NCBI GenBank assembly: GCA_900554685.1 | Contig: USIG01000005.1 | Span: 1-30,421 of the forward strand | DNA from: an uncultured Cryptobacterium sp. | GTDB lineage: Bacteria; Actinomycetota; Coriobacteriia; Coriobacteriales; Eggerthellaceae | Length of the DNA: 30,421 nt | Direction: 5' to 3' | The notes under the pieces: generated by a model | Told to the model about the DNA's origin: nothing | What the model saw: the letters and a program-made list of their open reading frames with translations, nothing else | The model's database searches: none | Shown: positions 24,182 to 30,421 of the stretch, piece by piece | How positions within the stretch are numbered: position 1 is the stretch's first letter | Layout: every line of letters starts with the position of its first letter | Program-made: the position numbers and the translations under genes

Positions 24182-24229
24182 TTCCGCTTTTTGACACAGG
24201 GCCTGTTCCACTTTTTGTTAAATAGAAAG
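24182..24229 (+). repeat. 24-bp imperfect direct repeat
   Basis: TTCCGCTTTTTG (24182) and TTCCACTTTTTG (24206) head two 24-bp units just ahead of the histidine kinase ribosome binding site. Confidence 0.6.
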
Positions 24230-24240
24230 GAGGTGCGCCG

Positions 24241-25125
24241 ATGGATGCACTTTTAATTGCGGTTCTTGTTGCAGCGATAGCGGTTGTGGCCATTGTAGTG
24301 GGGCTCTACGAACGTGAGCTTCGTCATATGGCGCACTTTCTTTACCGGCGCGAACAGGGTAGTAATGAACGAATTTCGGTAGAATTTGCTACGCGGGGAA
24401 TTCGCGAAGTAGCAAGCGCCATGAATAAAGAATTAGATGCCTTACGGGATGTACGCATTGAGCAGGAGAAACATCAGGCCGCTTTTAAACAGGACTTAGC
24501 CTCTTTATCTCACGATATTCGTACTCCCTTAGCGGGAGCGCAAGGTTACTTGCAGTTGTATGAGCGTACAAATGACTCTCGTGAACAGCAACGTTACCTT
24601 AAAGAAGCCGCTGTGCGTTTGGGCGTTATGCGTGATTTAACGGATAAACTTTTTGAATATGTAAAGGCGGTTGATACGGATAGCCCGCTTACGCTTGAGC
24701 CGGTCAAGGTATTTGCGATTTTGGCTGACGTGCTGGCGGGAATGTATCCGCAATTCACCGAACACAACTGGAAGCCTCAAATTGAATTTGAAGATGAAGA
24801 TGTTATGATGCTGGCGGATGCGGAGGCGCTGCAACGAATATTATCCAACCTGCTCACGAATGCACTTCGTTATGGGGTGGACGCTCCCCGTATTAAGCAG
24901 AAGGGATCCGTCGTAATCATTAGCAATGCTGTAGAGGATTCTTCCACTATTGACCCTAGTCATTTGTTTGACCGCTTTTATCAAGCGGAATCGGCGCGTA
25001 CCAATGATGGATCGGGCTTGGGACTTGCTATTGTGGCGAGCCTCGTAGAACGTATGGGTGGCAGTGTTTCAGCGTACGTGCACGAAGAAGAACTATCTAT
25101 TGAGATTCAGCTGCAACTTGCCTAA
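24241..25125 (+). CDS. Sensor histidine kinase with a single N-terminal membrane segment
   Basis: 294 residues. One membrane helix (3-22) and no extracellular domain, so sensing must occur in or at the membrane or via the ABC permeases. Then a coiled linker, the phosphorylation helix SLSHDIRTPLAGAQGY with His91, the N box RILSNLLTNALRYG, and the G box GSGLGLAIVASLVERMGG. An excellent ribosome binding site, AGAAAGGAGGTG, lies 5 bases before the ATG. It follows the ABC genes on the same strand and most likely phosphorylates the response regulator at 18382. SpaK/BcrS-like antibiotic-sensing kinases are the closest concept. The catalytic ATP region lacks a clear long F box, giving a compact kinase. 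Confidence 0.9.
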   Translation: MDALLIAVLVAAIAVVAIVVGLYERELRHMAHFLYRREQGSNERISVEFATRGIREVASAMNKELDALRDVRIEQEKHQAAFKQDLASLSHDIRTPLAGAQGYLQLYERTNDSREQQRYLKEAAVRLGVMRDLTDKLFEYVKAVDTDSPLTLEPVKVFAILADVLAGMYPQFTEHNWKPQIEFEDEDVMMLADAEALQRILSNLLTNALRYGVDAPRIKQKGSVVIISNAVEDSSTIDPSHLFDRFYQAESARTNDGSGLGLAIVASLVERMGGSVSAYVHEEELSIEIQLQLA

Positions 25126-25178
25126 ACGTGTTGTTAGGTAATCAAAACGGTATATCCTTGAGTTCTGCCGCCAAAAAA

Positions 25179-25197
25179 ATGCACTGTTGCAGTGCAT
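25179..25197. promoter_or_regulatory. Palindrome 1 upstream of the methyltransferase
   Basis: ATGCACTGTTGCAGTGCAT: perfect 8-bp arms around TTG. It is preceded on the + strand by seven A's, so read on the minus strand it also looks like a terminator hairpin with a T-run. Confidence 0.6.
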
Positions 25198-25210
25198 AAT
25201 TTACGATAAA

Positions 25211-25229
25211 ATGCACCGTCGCAGTGCAT
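25211..25229. promoter_or_regulatory. Palindrome 2 upstream of the methyltransferase
   Basis: ATGCACCGTCGCAGTGCAT: the same dyad with one arm mismatch, exactly 32 bp (about three helix turns) after palindrome 1. A TATAAA sequence at 25234-25239 follows and could be the -10 box, 22 bases before the start codon, which would place this dyad over the -35 region. Confidence 0.6.
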
Positions 25230-25260
25230 GGGGTATAAAGACTAAGCTTTCAGGATAAAC

Positions 25261-26412
25261 ATGGATGTAGTATTTGCTGAAAAACTGAGTGAACTGAATA
25301 ACGATTTCTATCGTAACCAAGCAGTTTCGTTTTCTGATACACGTCATGCAAAATGGCCTGGTTGGGAACGTTGCCTTGATGAAGTACGTGCCGCTTATCG
25401 GGACGAACAAGCTTTGCGCGTTCTTGATATTGCCTGTGGCAATTTGCGCTTTGAAGAATATTTGGCTAAATATTGCGAAGAGTTATCTGTGAATTGGCAA
25501 GTTTTCGTGAATGCGTTGGATGCGTGTGACGATCTAATTCCCGAAACGTGCGCTGGTAAGCAGGTAATAAGAAGCGCTCAGAAGAATAGCGGCGAGGCTA
25601 TCGGAATCAACAAAGCCAAAAAAGAAGGCAAGACGAGCGGAATCGACAAAGTCAAAAAAGAAGGCAAGGTAGAAGATGCCCTGTTGTCTAGTGATTTATC
25701 TCGATCGGTTAAGCGCGCCACTTGCGATATGGCGGTTACCTTTACTCATTGCGATATAATGCAGGCTCTTGCAAGCAACACGCTTAAGGATACTTTGAAA
25801 GTCGGAAACTTCAGCGAAGAACGAGCACAGGTAACAGTAGCTTTCGGTTTTATGCATCATGTTCCGCTGCTTGAATGGCGCTTGCAACTGTTAAATGACC
25901 TAATTTTTGCAACAGTGCCAGATGGATTTATTTGTGTATCGTTTTGGCGTTTTATGGACGATGAGGCTATGGCAGCCAAAGCGTGTAAAACTCATAGTCA
26001 GGCGATAGATTATTTGGCGGAAAACGGGTATTTTGACGATTGTTTTGACGAAACAAGAACAGAAACCCCCTGGACTTCTGAGCAGCTAGAGACAGGGGAG
26101 TCTCAAGGTACAACTAATGATGAATCCCGAAATGCCACTACTTTCAAGCTTTGCAAATCCGACAATAAGGTTCGAGATGCTGCTGCTTTTGAGTCTCGCA
26201 AATCCGATATTTCTCAACAATTCAACGAAGGCGACTACCTTCTAGGTTGGCGAAACCTGCCAGGTGTCTATCGTTATTGTCATAGCTTTTCGGACAAAGA
26301 AATAGATTCTTTGGTCACTTTGGTTGCCGACAAAGCTAAATGCGTTGCTCGATTTCGTGCCGACGGTCGCACGGGAAGCCTTAACGAATATCTTTTATTG
26401 CAAGTACGCTAG
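25261..26412 (+). CDS. Class I SAM methyltransferase with Trm9-like motifs
   Basis: 383 residues. SAM motif I is LDIACGNLRFEEYL (about 55-68), the acidic residue follows in FVNALDACDDLIP, and the later motif is FGFMHHVPLLEWRLQLLNDL with PDGFICVSFWRF. The C-terminus GDYLLGWRNL and YRYCHSFSDKEI resembles the VPWH and YHxF-x-xGEL ending of Trm9/ALKBH8 tRNA wobble-uridine methyltransferases, as does HH-x-x-x-x-R about residue 199. Trm9 methylates cm5U made by Elp3, and an Elp3 is encoded 13 kb away, so this assignment is attractive but inferred. Family members are about 250 residues; the excess is two repeat-containing insertions (25561-25710 and 26080-26220). No close ribosome binding site (CAGGATAAAC). 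Confidence 0.75.
   Translation: MDVVFAEKLSELNNDFYRNQAVSFSDTRHAKWPGWERCLDEVRAAYRDEQALRVLDIACGNLRFEEYLAKYCEELSVNWQVFVNALDACDDLIPETCAGKQVIRSAQKNSGEAIGINKAKKEGKTSGIDKVKKEGKVEDALLSSDLSRSVKRATCDMAVTFTHCDIMQALASNTLKDTLKVGNFSEERAQVTVAFGFMHHVPLLEWRLQLLNDLIFATVPDGFICVSFWRFMDDEAMAAKACKTHSQAIDYLAENGYFDDCFDETRTETPWTSEQLETGESQGTTNDESRNATTFKLCKSDNKVRDAAAFESRKSDISQQFNEGDYLLGWRNLPGVYRYCHSFSDKEIDSLVTLVADKAKCVARFRADGRTGSLNEYLLLQVR
25603..25674 (+). repeat. 36-bp in-frame duplication in the methyltransferase gene
   Basis: Units 25603-25638 and 25639-25674 encode GINKAKKEGKTS and GIDKVKKEGKVE. Confidence 0.85.
26128..26217 (+). repeat. 45-bp in-frame imperfect duplication in the methyltransferase gene
   Basis: Units 26128-26172 and 26173-26217 encode RNATTFKLCKSDNKV and RDAAAFESRKSDISQ, inside an insertion before the C-terminal GDYLLGWR motif. 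Confidence 0.7.
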
Positions 26413-26433
26413 AGGGATCCAGCACCTTGCGCT

Positions 26434-27399
26434 TTATCGCCCAAGCTCAGAGACAAATATTTCGATATCTCTATTTACTTCGTCGGGTGCATCAGTATTG
26501 GAATTGTGACCTGCGCGAGGGATCTCAACAAAGGAAAGACCTGTCCTAAGCGCCCACTGCTGATTGTATTTTTTGGCACTAGCTGCTTGGTCGTTTTCTC
26601 CCCAAATAAGAAGTGCGGGACAATTCGGTCTTCCGAAGGGGTTAGTACTCGTTTCTTTTTCTGTTTTTTCGATCGCTTCGGCAAGAATCTTATAGCCGTG
26701 CGCAGCTAACTCACAAAAGTCTTTCTTTGTGTAGTGGCTTATCATTTTTCGCATAAGGCTTTGCCCGTAAAGGGTCGTCGAGCAGTTTTTGGCCGCCATA
26801 TGTTGGAGTAATCCCCATGGAATGCTGCGATACATTCCTTTTGTGTGCTTGAGCGCAGTGATCTCCCAGCTGTGATAATAGCTGCGTGTTAGGGGAGCGG
26901 AGTCGATACTGATATATCCTTTCGCGAATCCGGGAAAAAGTGACAAAAATGCCTGAGAGATGTAGCCTCCCATTGATTGTCCAATCAAAATGGGGTTTTC
27001 GATATATTCGGCACACAAAATATCATGCAGCATGGTGGCAAGATCATCCATGGAAAACGTCAATGCAAAAGGGCGAGACTTGCCATGAGCGGGTGCGTCC
27101 CATACAAAGCAATTCATTGTTTCAGCGAAATAACTGAGTTGTCGATTAAATAGGCGATGATCAGCTGTTAGTCCCGGCAAGAATACAAGCCAAGGGGCTT
27201 TAGGAATGAGCGCTTTGTTGATGCTTTTTTCTAGTTGAGAAGACATAACAGAAGCTGCTGCATCGGGTGCGAAGGCTAGCTCTTCTTCGGATGCAGACTC
27301 GAGGCTAGCTTCTGTATCAGGGCTCTCTTCGTAATGAGAGGCATAGGATACCCAATAAACAATAGTGCCCGATTCTGTTTTGTAACGACGTTCTTCCAT
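26434..27399 (-). CDS. Alpha/beta hydrolase
   Basis: 321 residues. The alpha/beta-hydrolase core runs from LVFLPGLTADHRLFNRQL (oxyanion region), DAPAHGKSRPF, and the nucleophile elbow GQSMGGY with Ser142. The catalytic Asp is likely in LLIWGENDQAA and the catalytic His in PRAGHNSNTDAP. Substrate unknown: esterase, lipase-like or thioesterase are all possible. An acidic, Ala/Ser-rich insertion (about residues 22-62, EESPDTEASLESASEEE) after the first strand is probably a flexible loop with repeat-like origin. The 3' end is only 21 bases from the methyltransferase stop, with no clear terminator between the two convergent genes. Confidence 0.88.
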   Translation of the reverse strand: MEERRYKTESGTIVYWVSYASHYEESPDTEASLESASEEELAFAPDAAASVMSSQLEKSINKALIPKAPWLVFLPGLTADHRLFNRQLSYFAETMNCFVWDAPAHGKSRPFALTFSMDDLATMLHDILCAEYIENPILIGQSMGGYISQAFLSLFPGFAKGYISIDSAPLTRSYYHSWEITALKHTKGMYRSIPWGLLQHMAAKNCSTTLYGQSLMRKMISHYTKKDFCELAAHGYKILAEAIEKTEKETSTNPFGRPNCPALLIWGENDQAASAKKYNQQWALRTGLSFVEIPRAGHNSNTDAPDEVNRDIEIFVSELGR

Positions 27400-27483
27400 A
27401 ATGCAGCATTGTCCGTTTTCTTCTGTAATGTATTACATGAGCAGGCAAGTATCGTATCAGATTTTGAAGTACTCAAAACAATC

Positions 27484-27569
27484 CATAACTAACATGTAAA
27501 AGTAGCAGCGGGGGGAGGGGAGGGCGCATAACCAACATGTAAAAGTAGCAGCGGGGGATGGAGGGCGAC
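27484..27569. repeat. 43-bp direct repeat, two units
   Basis: Units start at 27484 and 27527 and share ACATGTAAAAGTAGCAGCGG followed by a G-rich tail (runs of 3-6 G). Confidence 0.88.
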
Positions 27570-27593
27570 CGCGGCAGGAAAAATGGGTGCTTC

Positions 27594-27764
27594 ACTTTTG
27601 TCAAAACTTGTCGAATCGGGGGATATATTTAATGGAAGAGCCTAGCTGAATTGTGGCAGAGGTAATAAACGACGATATTTATGTAGCCAAAGCACTTTTA
27701 TGAGAGATCCATTTGCTTAAAGCGTATTTGGATTCCCCCGATTTGGGGTGTTTTGACAAAAAGT
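27594..27764. repeat. Inverted-repeat-bounded element, about 166 bp
   Basis: The left end has TTTTGTCAAAAC (27596-27607), six unpaired bases, then AATCGGGGGA (27614-27623). The right end has TCCCCCGATT (27734-27743), six unpaired bases, then GTTTTGACAAAA (27750-27761). All 22 paired positions match. A further inner pair AATGGA/TCCATT (27631-27636, 27708-27713) nests in register. No target-site duplication is visible. It may be a MITE-like element or a structured RNA. Confidence 0.75.
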
Positions 27765-27821
27765 TGCGTAATTATTTGCCGCTTTCCATGGTACGTAAGG
27801 CGATTCATCGTGTGCGGTAAA

Positions 27822-27895
27822 GCATGCGATAAAGCGTAAAGCATGCGGTAGAGTATGCGGTAAAACTTAAAGCATGCGGTAAAGCATGCGGTAAA
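27822..27895. repeat. 12-bp GCATGCGGTAAA repeats
   Basis: Units at 27822, 27841, 27853, 27872 and 27884 (GCATGCGGTAAA with few changes), separated twice by seven-base spacers. They end 20 bases before the ribosome binding site of the next gene, so they are probably in its 5' leader or promoter. Confidence 0.85.
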
Positions 27896-27930
27896 GTAAG
27901 AACGCAAATTCTTTAAAGGAGGTGAGGCAA

Positions 27931-28206
27931 ATGTCGAAAAGCAAGAAAAAGCGCAGTGGAAAATCGAAGGCTCAGCGAAAGCGTATAGCTGTATCTAAGA
28001 CAGGTGCAATTTGGCATCAGTCTGCCGAAGAAGCTACCTTGGCGCAAAAGCCCTATTTCAACGGATATGCGTGCGGGCACGGAGCACACGGCAATGCGAA
28101 GTATGATCGCACGCGTGAAAAACGCGCATGGAAAAAACAGCTAAGACAAGAAGGAGCCTCGCAAGGCTCCTTTCTTTTGCCTAAGGCAGTTAATATAGCG
28201 TCCTAG
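27931..28206 (+). CDS. Small basic protein with an intrinsic terminator inside its frame
   Basis: ATG 27931 has AAAGGAGGTG (27915-27924) at ideal spacing; the frame also opens at GTG 27922. The 91-residue product is very basic at its N-terminus (MSKSKKKRSGKSKAQRKRIAV), has a middle part GAIWHQSAEEATLAQKPYFN, then GYACGHGAHGNAKYDRTREK, then RAWKKQLRQEGAS. I do not recognise a named family. A Rho-independent terminator starts at codon 74, 54 bases before the TAG stop, so most transcripts should end without a stop codon, at about codon 80-82. E. coli ArfA and B. subtilis BrfA, small basic ribosome-rescue factors, are controlled by producing such truncated non-stop mRNA. By this analogy the protein may be a rescue factor repressed by tmRNA tagging. 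The alternative is a read-through ORF whose last 18 codons are accidental. Confidence 0.75.
   Translation: MSKSKKKRSGKSKAQRKRIAVSKTGAIWHQSAEEATLAQKPYFNGYACGHGAHGNAKYDRTREKRAWKKQLRQEGASQGSFLLPKAVNIAS
28151..28178 (+). terminator. Intrinsic terminator inside the small basic gene
   Basis: AAGGAGCC (28151-28158), loop TCGCAA, GGCTCCTT (28165-28172), then TCTTTTG: an 8-bp perfect GC-rich stem followed by a T-rich tail. It lies within the reading frame of 27931-28206, and encodes QEGASQGSFLL. Confidence 0.88.
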
Positions 28207-28279
28207 CATAAACGGCCCTATCCAGTTATAGCTGTAAACACTGAGTGGGGTTGGTGCTTTTAACAACTAAAGTTAAAGA

Positions 28280-29959
28280 TTAGTCGCGCGTTAACTTGCG
28301 GTGAATACGATGCGGTTTTGCTGCTTCTTCGCCTAAGCGTTCCACTTTGTTTTTGCGGTAAGCTTCAAAGTTTCCTTCAAACCAATACCAGTTGCCAGGA
28401 TTATCATCTGTTCCTTCCCATGCCAGAATGTGGGTGGCAATGCGGTCTAAAAACATACGATCGTGGCTGGTAATTACAGCGCATCCCGGGAAAGCAAGAA
28501 GGGCTTCTTCGAGGCTTTCAAGGGTTTCTACGTCCAAGTCGTTGGTGGGTTCATCGAGGAGCAATAGGTTGCCTCCCTGCTTAAGCGTGAGTGCAAGGTT
28601 TAAGCGGTTGCGCTCTCCTCCTGAGAGTACCCCAGCAGGTTTTTGTTGATCAGATCCCTTAAAGCCGAAGTTTGCTACATAGGCGCGACTTGGAATTTCT
28701 GTTTCTCCTACCTTGATGTAATCAAGTCCGTCGGAAACCACTTCCCAAAGGGTCTTTTTAGGATCGAGTCCTTCGCGATTTTGGTCGACGTAAGAAATTT
28801 GAACGGTCTCGCCCAATTCGAGGCTGCCGCTCGTGATATCTTCTTGTCCCACAATCATTTTGAACAAGGTTGATTTTCCGACACCATTAGGACCAATAAC
28901 ACCAACGATGCCATTACGTGGCAAGGTAAAGGAAAGATCATCAATCAAAACTCGATCACCGAAGGCTTTGTGAAGATGCTCCGCGATAAGAACTTTTGAG
29001 CCCAGTCGTGGTCCAACGGGAATATGGATTTCGTTTACATCGACCGTCTTTGCGCTGCGGGCTTCAGCTTCCATCTGCTCGTAACGCTCCAAGCGCGCTT
29101 TGCTTTTCGCCTGTCGCGCTTTAGGGCTTGAGCGGACCCATTCAAGTTCTGATTTCATGCGTTTGGCAAGTTTCGCCTGCTGCTGGCCTTGGGCTTCCAA
29201 ACGAGCTGCCTTGGTTTCCAGATAGGTAGAATAATTACCCTTGTAAGGATAGAGCTGTCCGCGATCAACCTCGCAAATCCATTCGGCGACATTATCCAAG
29301 AAGTAACGATCATGGGTTACTGCTAAAACGGCACCGGGATAGCGCTTCAAAAATTGTTCGAGCCAAAGGACCGATTCTGCGTCCAGATGATTGGTAGGCT
29401 CGTCTAAAAGAAGGAGATCGGGCGCCTCGAGCAAGAGTTTGCATAATGCAACACGGCGACGTTCTCCGCCTGAAAGAACACGTACGGGAGCATCGGGATC
29501 GGGACATTGAAGAGCGTCCATGGCTTGTGAAAGCTGCGAGTCTAAATCCCATCCATTTGCGGCATCAATCTCAACCTGCAAAGTGCCCATTTCTTCCATG
29601 AGAGCATCAAAATCTGCATCTGGATCAGCCATTTCGGCGCCAATAGCATTAAATCGATCCACCTTTGCTAAGACATCGGAAAATGCCTGACGTATGTTTT
29701 CAATTACAGTAGCTTCTTCATCAAGAGGGGGTTCTTGTTGAAGAATGCCTACTGTGTATCCCGGGGTAAGACGTGCATCGCCGGCTGACACCTCTTCAAG
29801 TCCGGCCATTACTTTCAAAAGAGTGGATTTGCCCATGCCGTTAGGTCCCACAACGCCAATTTTTGCGCCTGGGTAAAACGAGAGTGTCACATCGTCGAGA
29901 ATTACCTTGTCGCCAACTGCTTTGCGCGCTTGATACATCTGATAAATGAATTCAGCCAT
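28280..29959 (-). CDS. ettA: Energy-dependent translational throttle protein EttA (ABC-F)
   Basis: 559 residues, the EttA length. Two ABC domains: Walker A GPNGMGKST and GPNGVGKST, signatures LSGGERRRVAL and LSGGERNRLNL, Walker B LLLLDEPTNHLDAE and LLLLDEPTNDLDVE. The interdomain linker (about 240-310, YLETKAARLEAQGQQQAKLAKRMKSELEWVRSSPKARQAKSKARLERYEQ) is the P-site tRNA interaction motif. No membrane domain, as in all ABC-F proteins. EttA binds the ribosomal E site and gates the first peptide-bond step according to ATP/ADP ratio. The ATG context has GAAAGG at a rather long 12-base spacing. It is convergent with the small basic gene, another probable ribosome-linked protein. Confidence 0.95.
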   Translation of the reverse strand: MAEFIYQMYQARKAVGDKVILDDVTLSFYPGAKIGVVGPNGMGKSTLLKVMAGLEEVSAGDARLTPGYTVGILQQEPPLDEEATVIENIRQAFSDVLAKVDRFNAIGAEMADPDADFDALMEEMGTLQVEIDAANGWDLDSQLSQAMDALQCPDPDAPVRVLSGGERRRVALCKLLLEAPDLLLLDEPTNHLDAESVLWLEQFLKRYPGAVLAVTHDRYFLDNVAEWICEVDRGQLYPYKGNYSTYLETKAARLEAQGQQQAKLAKRMKSELEWVRSSPKARQAKSKARLERYEQMEAEARSAKTVDVNEIHIPVGPRLGSKVLIAEHLHKAFGDRVLIDDLSFTLPRNGIVGVIGPNGVGKSTLFKMIVGQEDITSGSLELGETVQISYVDQNREGLDPKKTLWEVVSDGLDYIKVGETEIPSRAYVANFGFKGSDQQKPAGVLSGGERNRLNLALTLKQGGNLLLLDEPTNDLDVETLESLEEALLAFPGCAVITSHDRMFLDRIATHILAWEGTDDNPGNWYWFEGNFEAYRKNKVERLGEEAAKPHRIHRKLTRD

Positions 29960-30087
29960 TGTTCGTGTAGCCTTTCAAAGAGGTCGAGGTACGAAAAAGG
30001 TTGTGTGTTATTGTCGCATGTTTCTTTGTAAAGTGGTGAAGCTTCTGTGAGATCTTTCTTGCGTATCGGTACGTCTGCATGTTTCTG

Positions 30088-30112
30088 GCAAGTGCAAACA
30101 GCGAGCACTTGC
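30088..30112. other. Hairpin-forming sequence in the ettA upstream gap
   Basis: GCAAGTGC (30088-30095) and GCACTTGC (30105-30112) form a perfect 8-bp stem with a 9-base loop, directly followed by the palindrome TAATCGATTA (30114-30123). No T-run follows on either strand. Could be a regulatory structure upstream of ettA; function unknown. Confidence 0.4.
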
Positions 30113-30184
30113 TTAATCGATTAGTGTTTCGTGCTGATTTTTGATGTGTCGAAGCATTTTAAAAGGACACCCATGAGACAGCAC

Positions 30185-30421
30185 TCATGAAAGAGTGCAC
30201 TCGTCGTCATGCAGGGGAGAACTCAAAAAATCGTCATCGTAGGCCATGGTGTTGGTAAATGAATAAGGCCTATCGCTTGCAAGAACAAGGTAATTGTCCT
30301 CAAGGCCAAAATCGGCATCTTCGCAAGGAATGAGGTATACGTACGAAAAAACTTCTTGCAGGGTGGTTACAACTTTGCGCAGAAAAGAAATATCGAAACC
30401 TTCTTGTTCGCTTACCACGTT
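30185..30421 (-). CDS. 3' end of a probable spermidine-synthase-like protein (cut by window edge)
   Basis: The last 78 codons of a minus-strand gene; the frame stays open through base 30421, so the start is outside. FLRKVVTTLQEVFSYVYLIP, then NYLVLASDRPYSF resembles the C-terminal part of the spermidine/spermine synthase-fold methyltransferases (FLxTLxxVFPHV and N-x-V-x-x-ASDRPL). A few acidic residues follow. A small dyad (GCACTC 30181-30186, GAGTGC 30193-30198) overlaps its stop codon. Full assignment needs the missing N-terminal part. Confidence 0.5.
   Translation of the reverse strand, partial: NVVSEQEGFDISFLRKVVTTLQEVFSYVYLIPCEDADFGLEDNYLVLASDRPYSFTNTMAYDDDFLSSPLHDDECTLS

Larger units (their letters stand above)
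27400..27930. other. 531-bp intergenic region with repeats and an inverted-repeat element
   Basis: Between the hydrolase (-) and the small basic gene (+). It holds a 43-bp direct repeat (27484-27569), a 166-bp inverted-repeat-bounded element (27594-27764) and GCATGC-containing repeats (27822-27895). No protein gene is credible; the minus frame 27698-27907 is repeat-driven. Confidence 0.65.

Noticed and set aside
24191..24223. Separate promoter for the histidine kinase (TTGACA at 24191)
   Set aside because: No fitting -10 box at 16-18 bases, and the site would overlap the ribosome binding region.
27484..27569. Possible G-quadruplex in the G-rich 43-bp repeats
   Set aside because: Each unit offers at most three good G-runs with short loops; the next run is too far away for a confident call.
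27698..27907. 69-codon minus-strand frame upstream of the small basic gene
   Set aside because: Translation of the GCATGC repeats and the inverted-repeat arm; no ribosome binding site or domain.

Overview
The window looks like chromosomal DNA from a low-to-mid-GC actinobacterium, most likely a member of the Coriobacteriia (Eggerthella/Atopobium side). The reasons are indirect. It has an Actinobacteria-like gene set, a single-chain 1287-residue PurL, a bacterial Elp3, a DUF559-type nuclease protein of a kind I associate with Coriobacteriia, and a lantibiotic-type ABC/two-component locus. I cannot fix the species from sequence alone. Most genes are ordinary and intact, with good ribosome binding sites.

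Layout. 1-2.9 kb: tandem universal stress protein, a TatD-type hydrolase and an AEC-type permease (+). 3.0-4.3 kb: an unrecognised membrane protein with a Ser/Gly/Asn-rich tail, followed by a 20-bp repeat array inside an inverted repeat. 4.3-7.1 kb: an Fsr-like MFS exporter (-), a small membrane protein (+) and a ZIP metal transporter (-). 7.3-11.8 kb (-): an M3 oligopeptidase fused to a flavin-reductase/PNPOx-like domain, and an Elp3 radical-SAM/GNAT tRNA modifier. 12.0-15.8 kb: purL (+). 15.8-17.0 kb: no credible gene, but three different degenerate tandem-repeat arrays (16, 18 and about 28 bp). 17.0-18.3 kb: DUF559-type nuclease-fold protein (-).

18.4-25.1 kb is one functional neighbourhood: an OmpR-type response regulator, an ABC ATPase with two ABC-2 type permeases, and a short one-TM histidine kinase. 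The arrangement resembles peptide-antibiotic sensing and immunity loci (SpaRK/NisFEG style). It is interrupted by a divergent NAD(P)-binding oxidoreductase / Rrf2 regulator pair (YwnB/YwnA-like). That pair's shared promoter region carries three copies of a GTTGTAA-N9-TTACAAC dyad and a 51-codon basic small ORF abutting the Rrf2 gene. 25.2-30.4 kb: a methyltransferase with Trm9-like motifs behind two tandem palindromes, an alpha/beta hydrolase (-), a 166-bp inverted-repeat-bounded element, a small basic protein gene with an intrinsic terminator inside its reading frame, EttA (-), and the 3' end of a probable spermidine-synthase-like gene (-).

Two themes run through the window. First, short tandem duplications are everywhere. 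Between genes their periods are arbitrary (9, 12, 16, 18, 20, 26, 29, 43 bp), and several start exactly on a stop codon. Inside genes the periods are always multiples of three and fall in linkers. Second, the best candidate for something undescribed is the small basic gene at 27931-28206. A Rho-independent terminator ahead of its stop codon is the hallmark by which ArfA- and BrfA-type ribosome-rescue factors are made from non-stop mRNA. This is inferred from layout; I see no convincing sequence homology.
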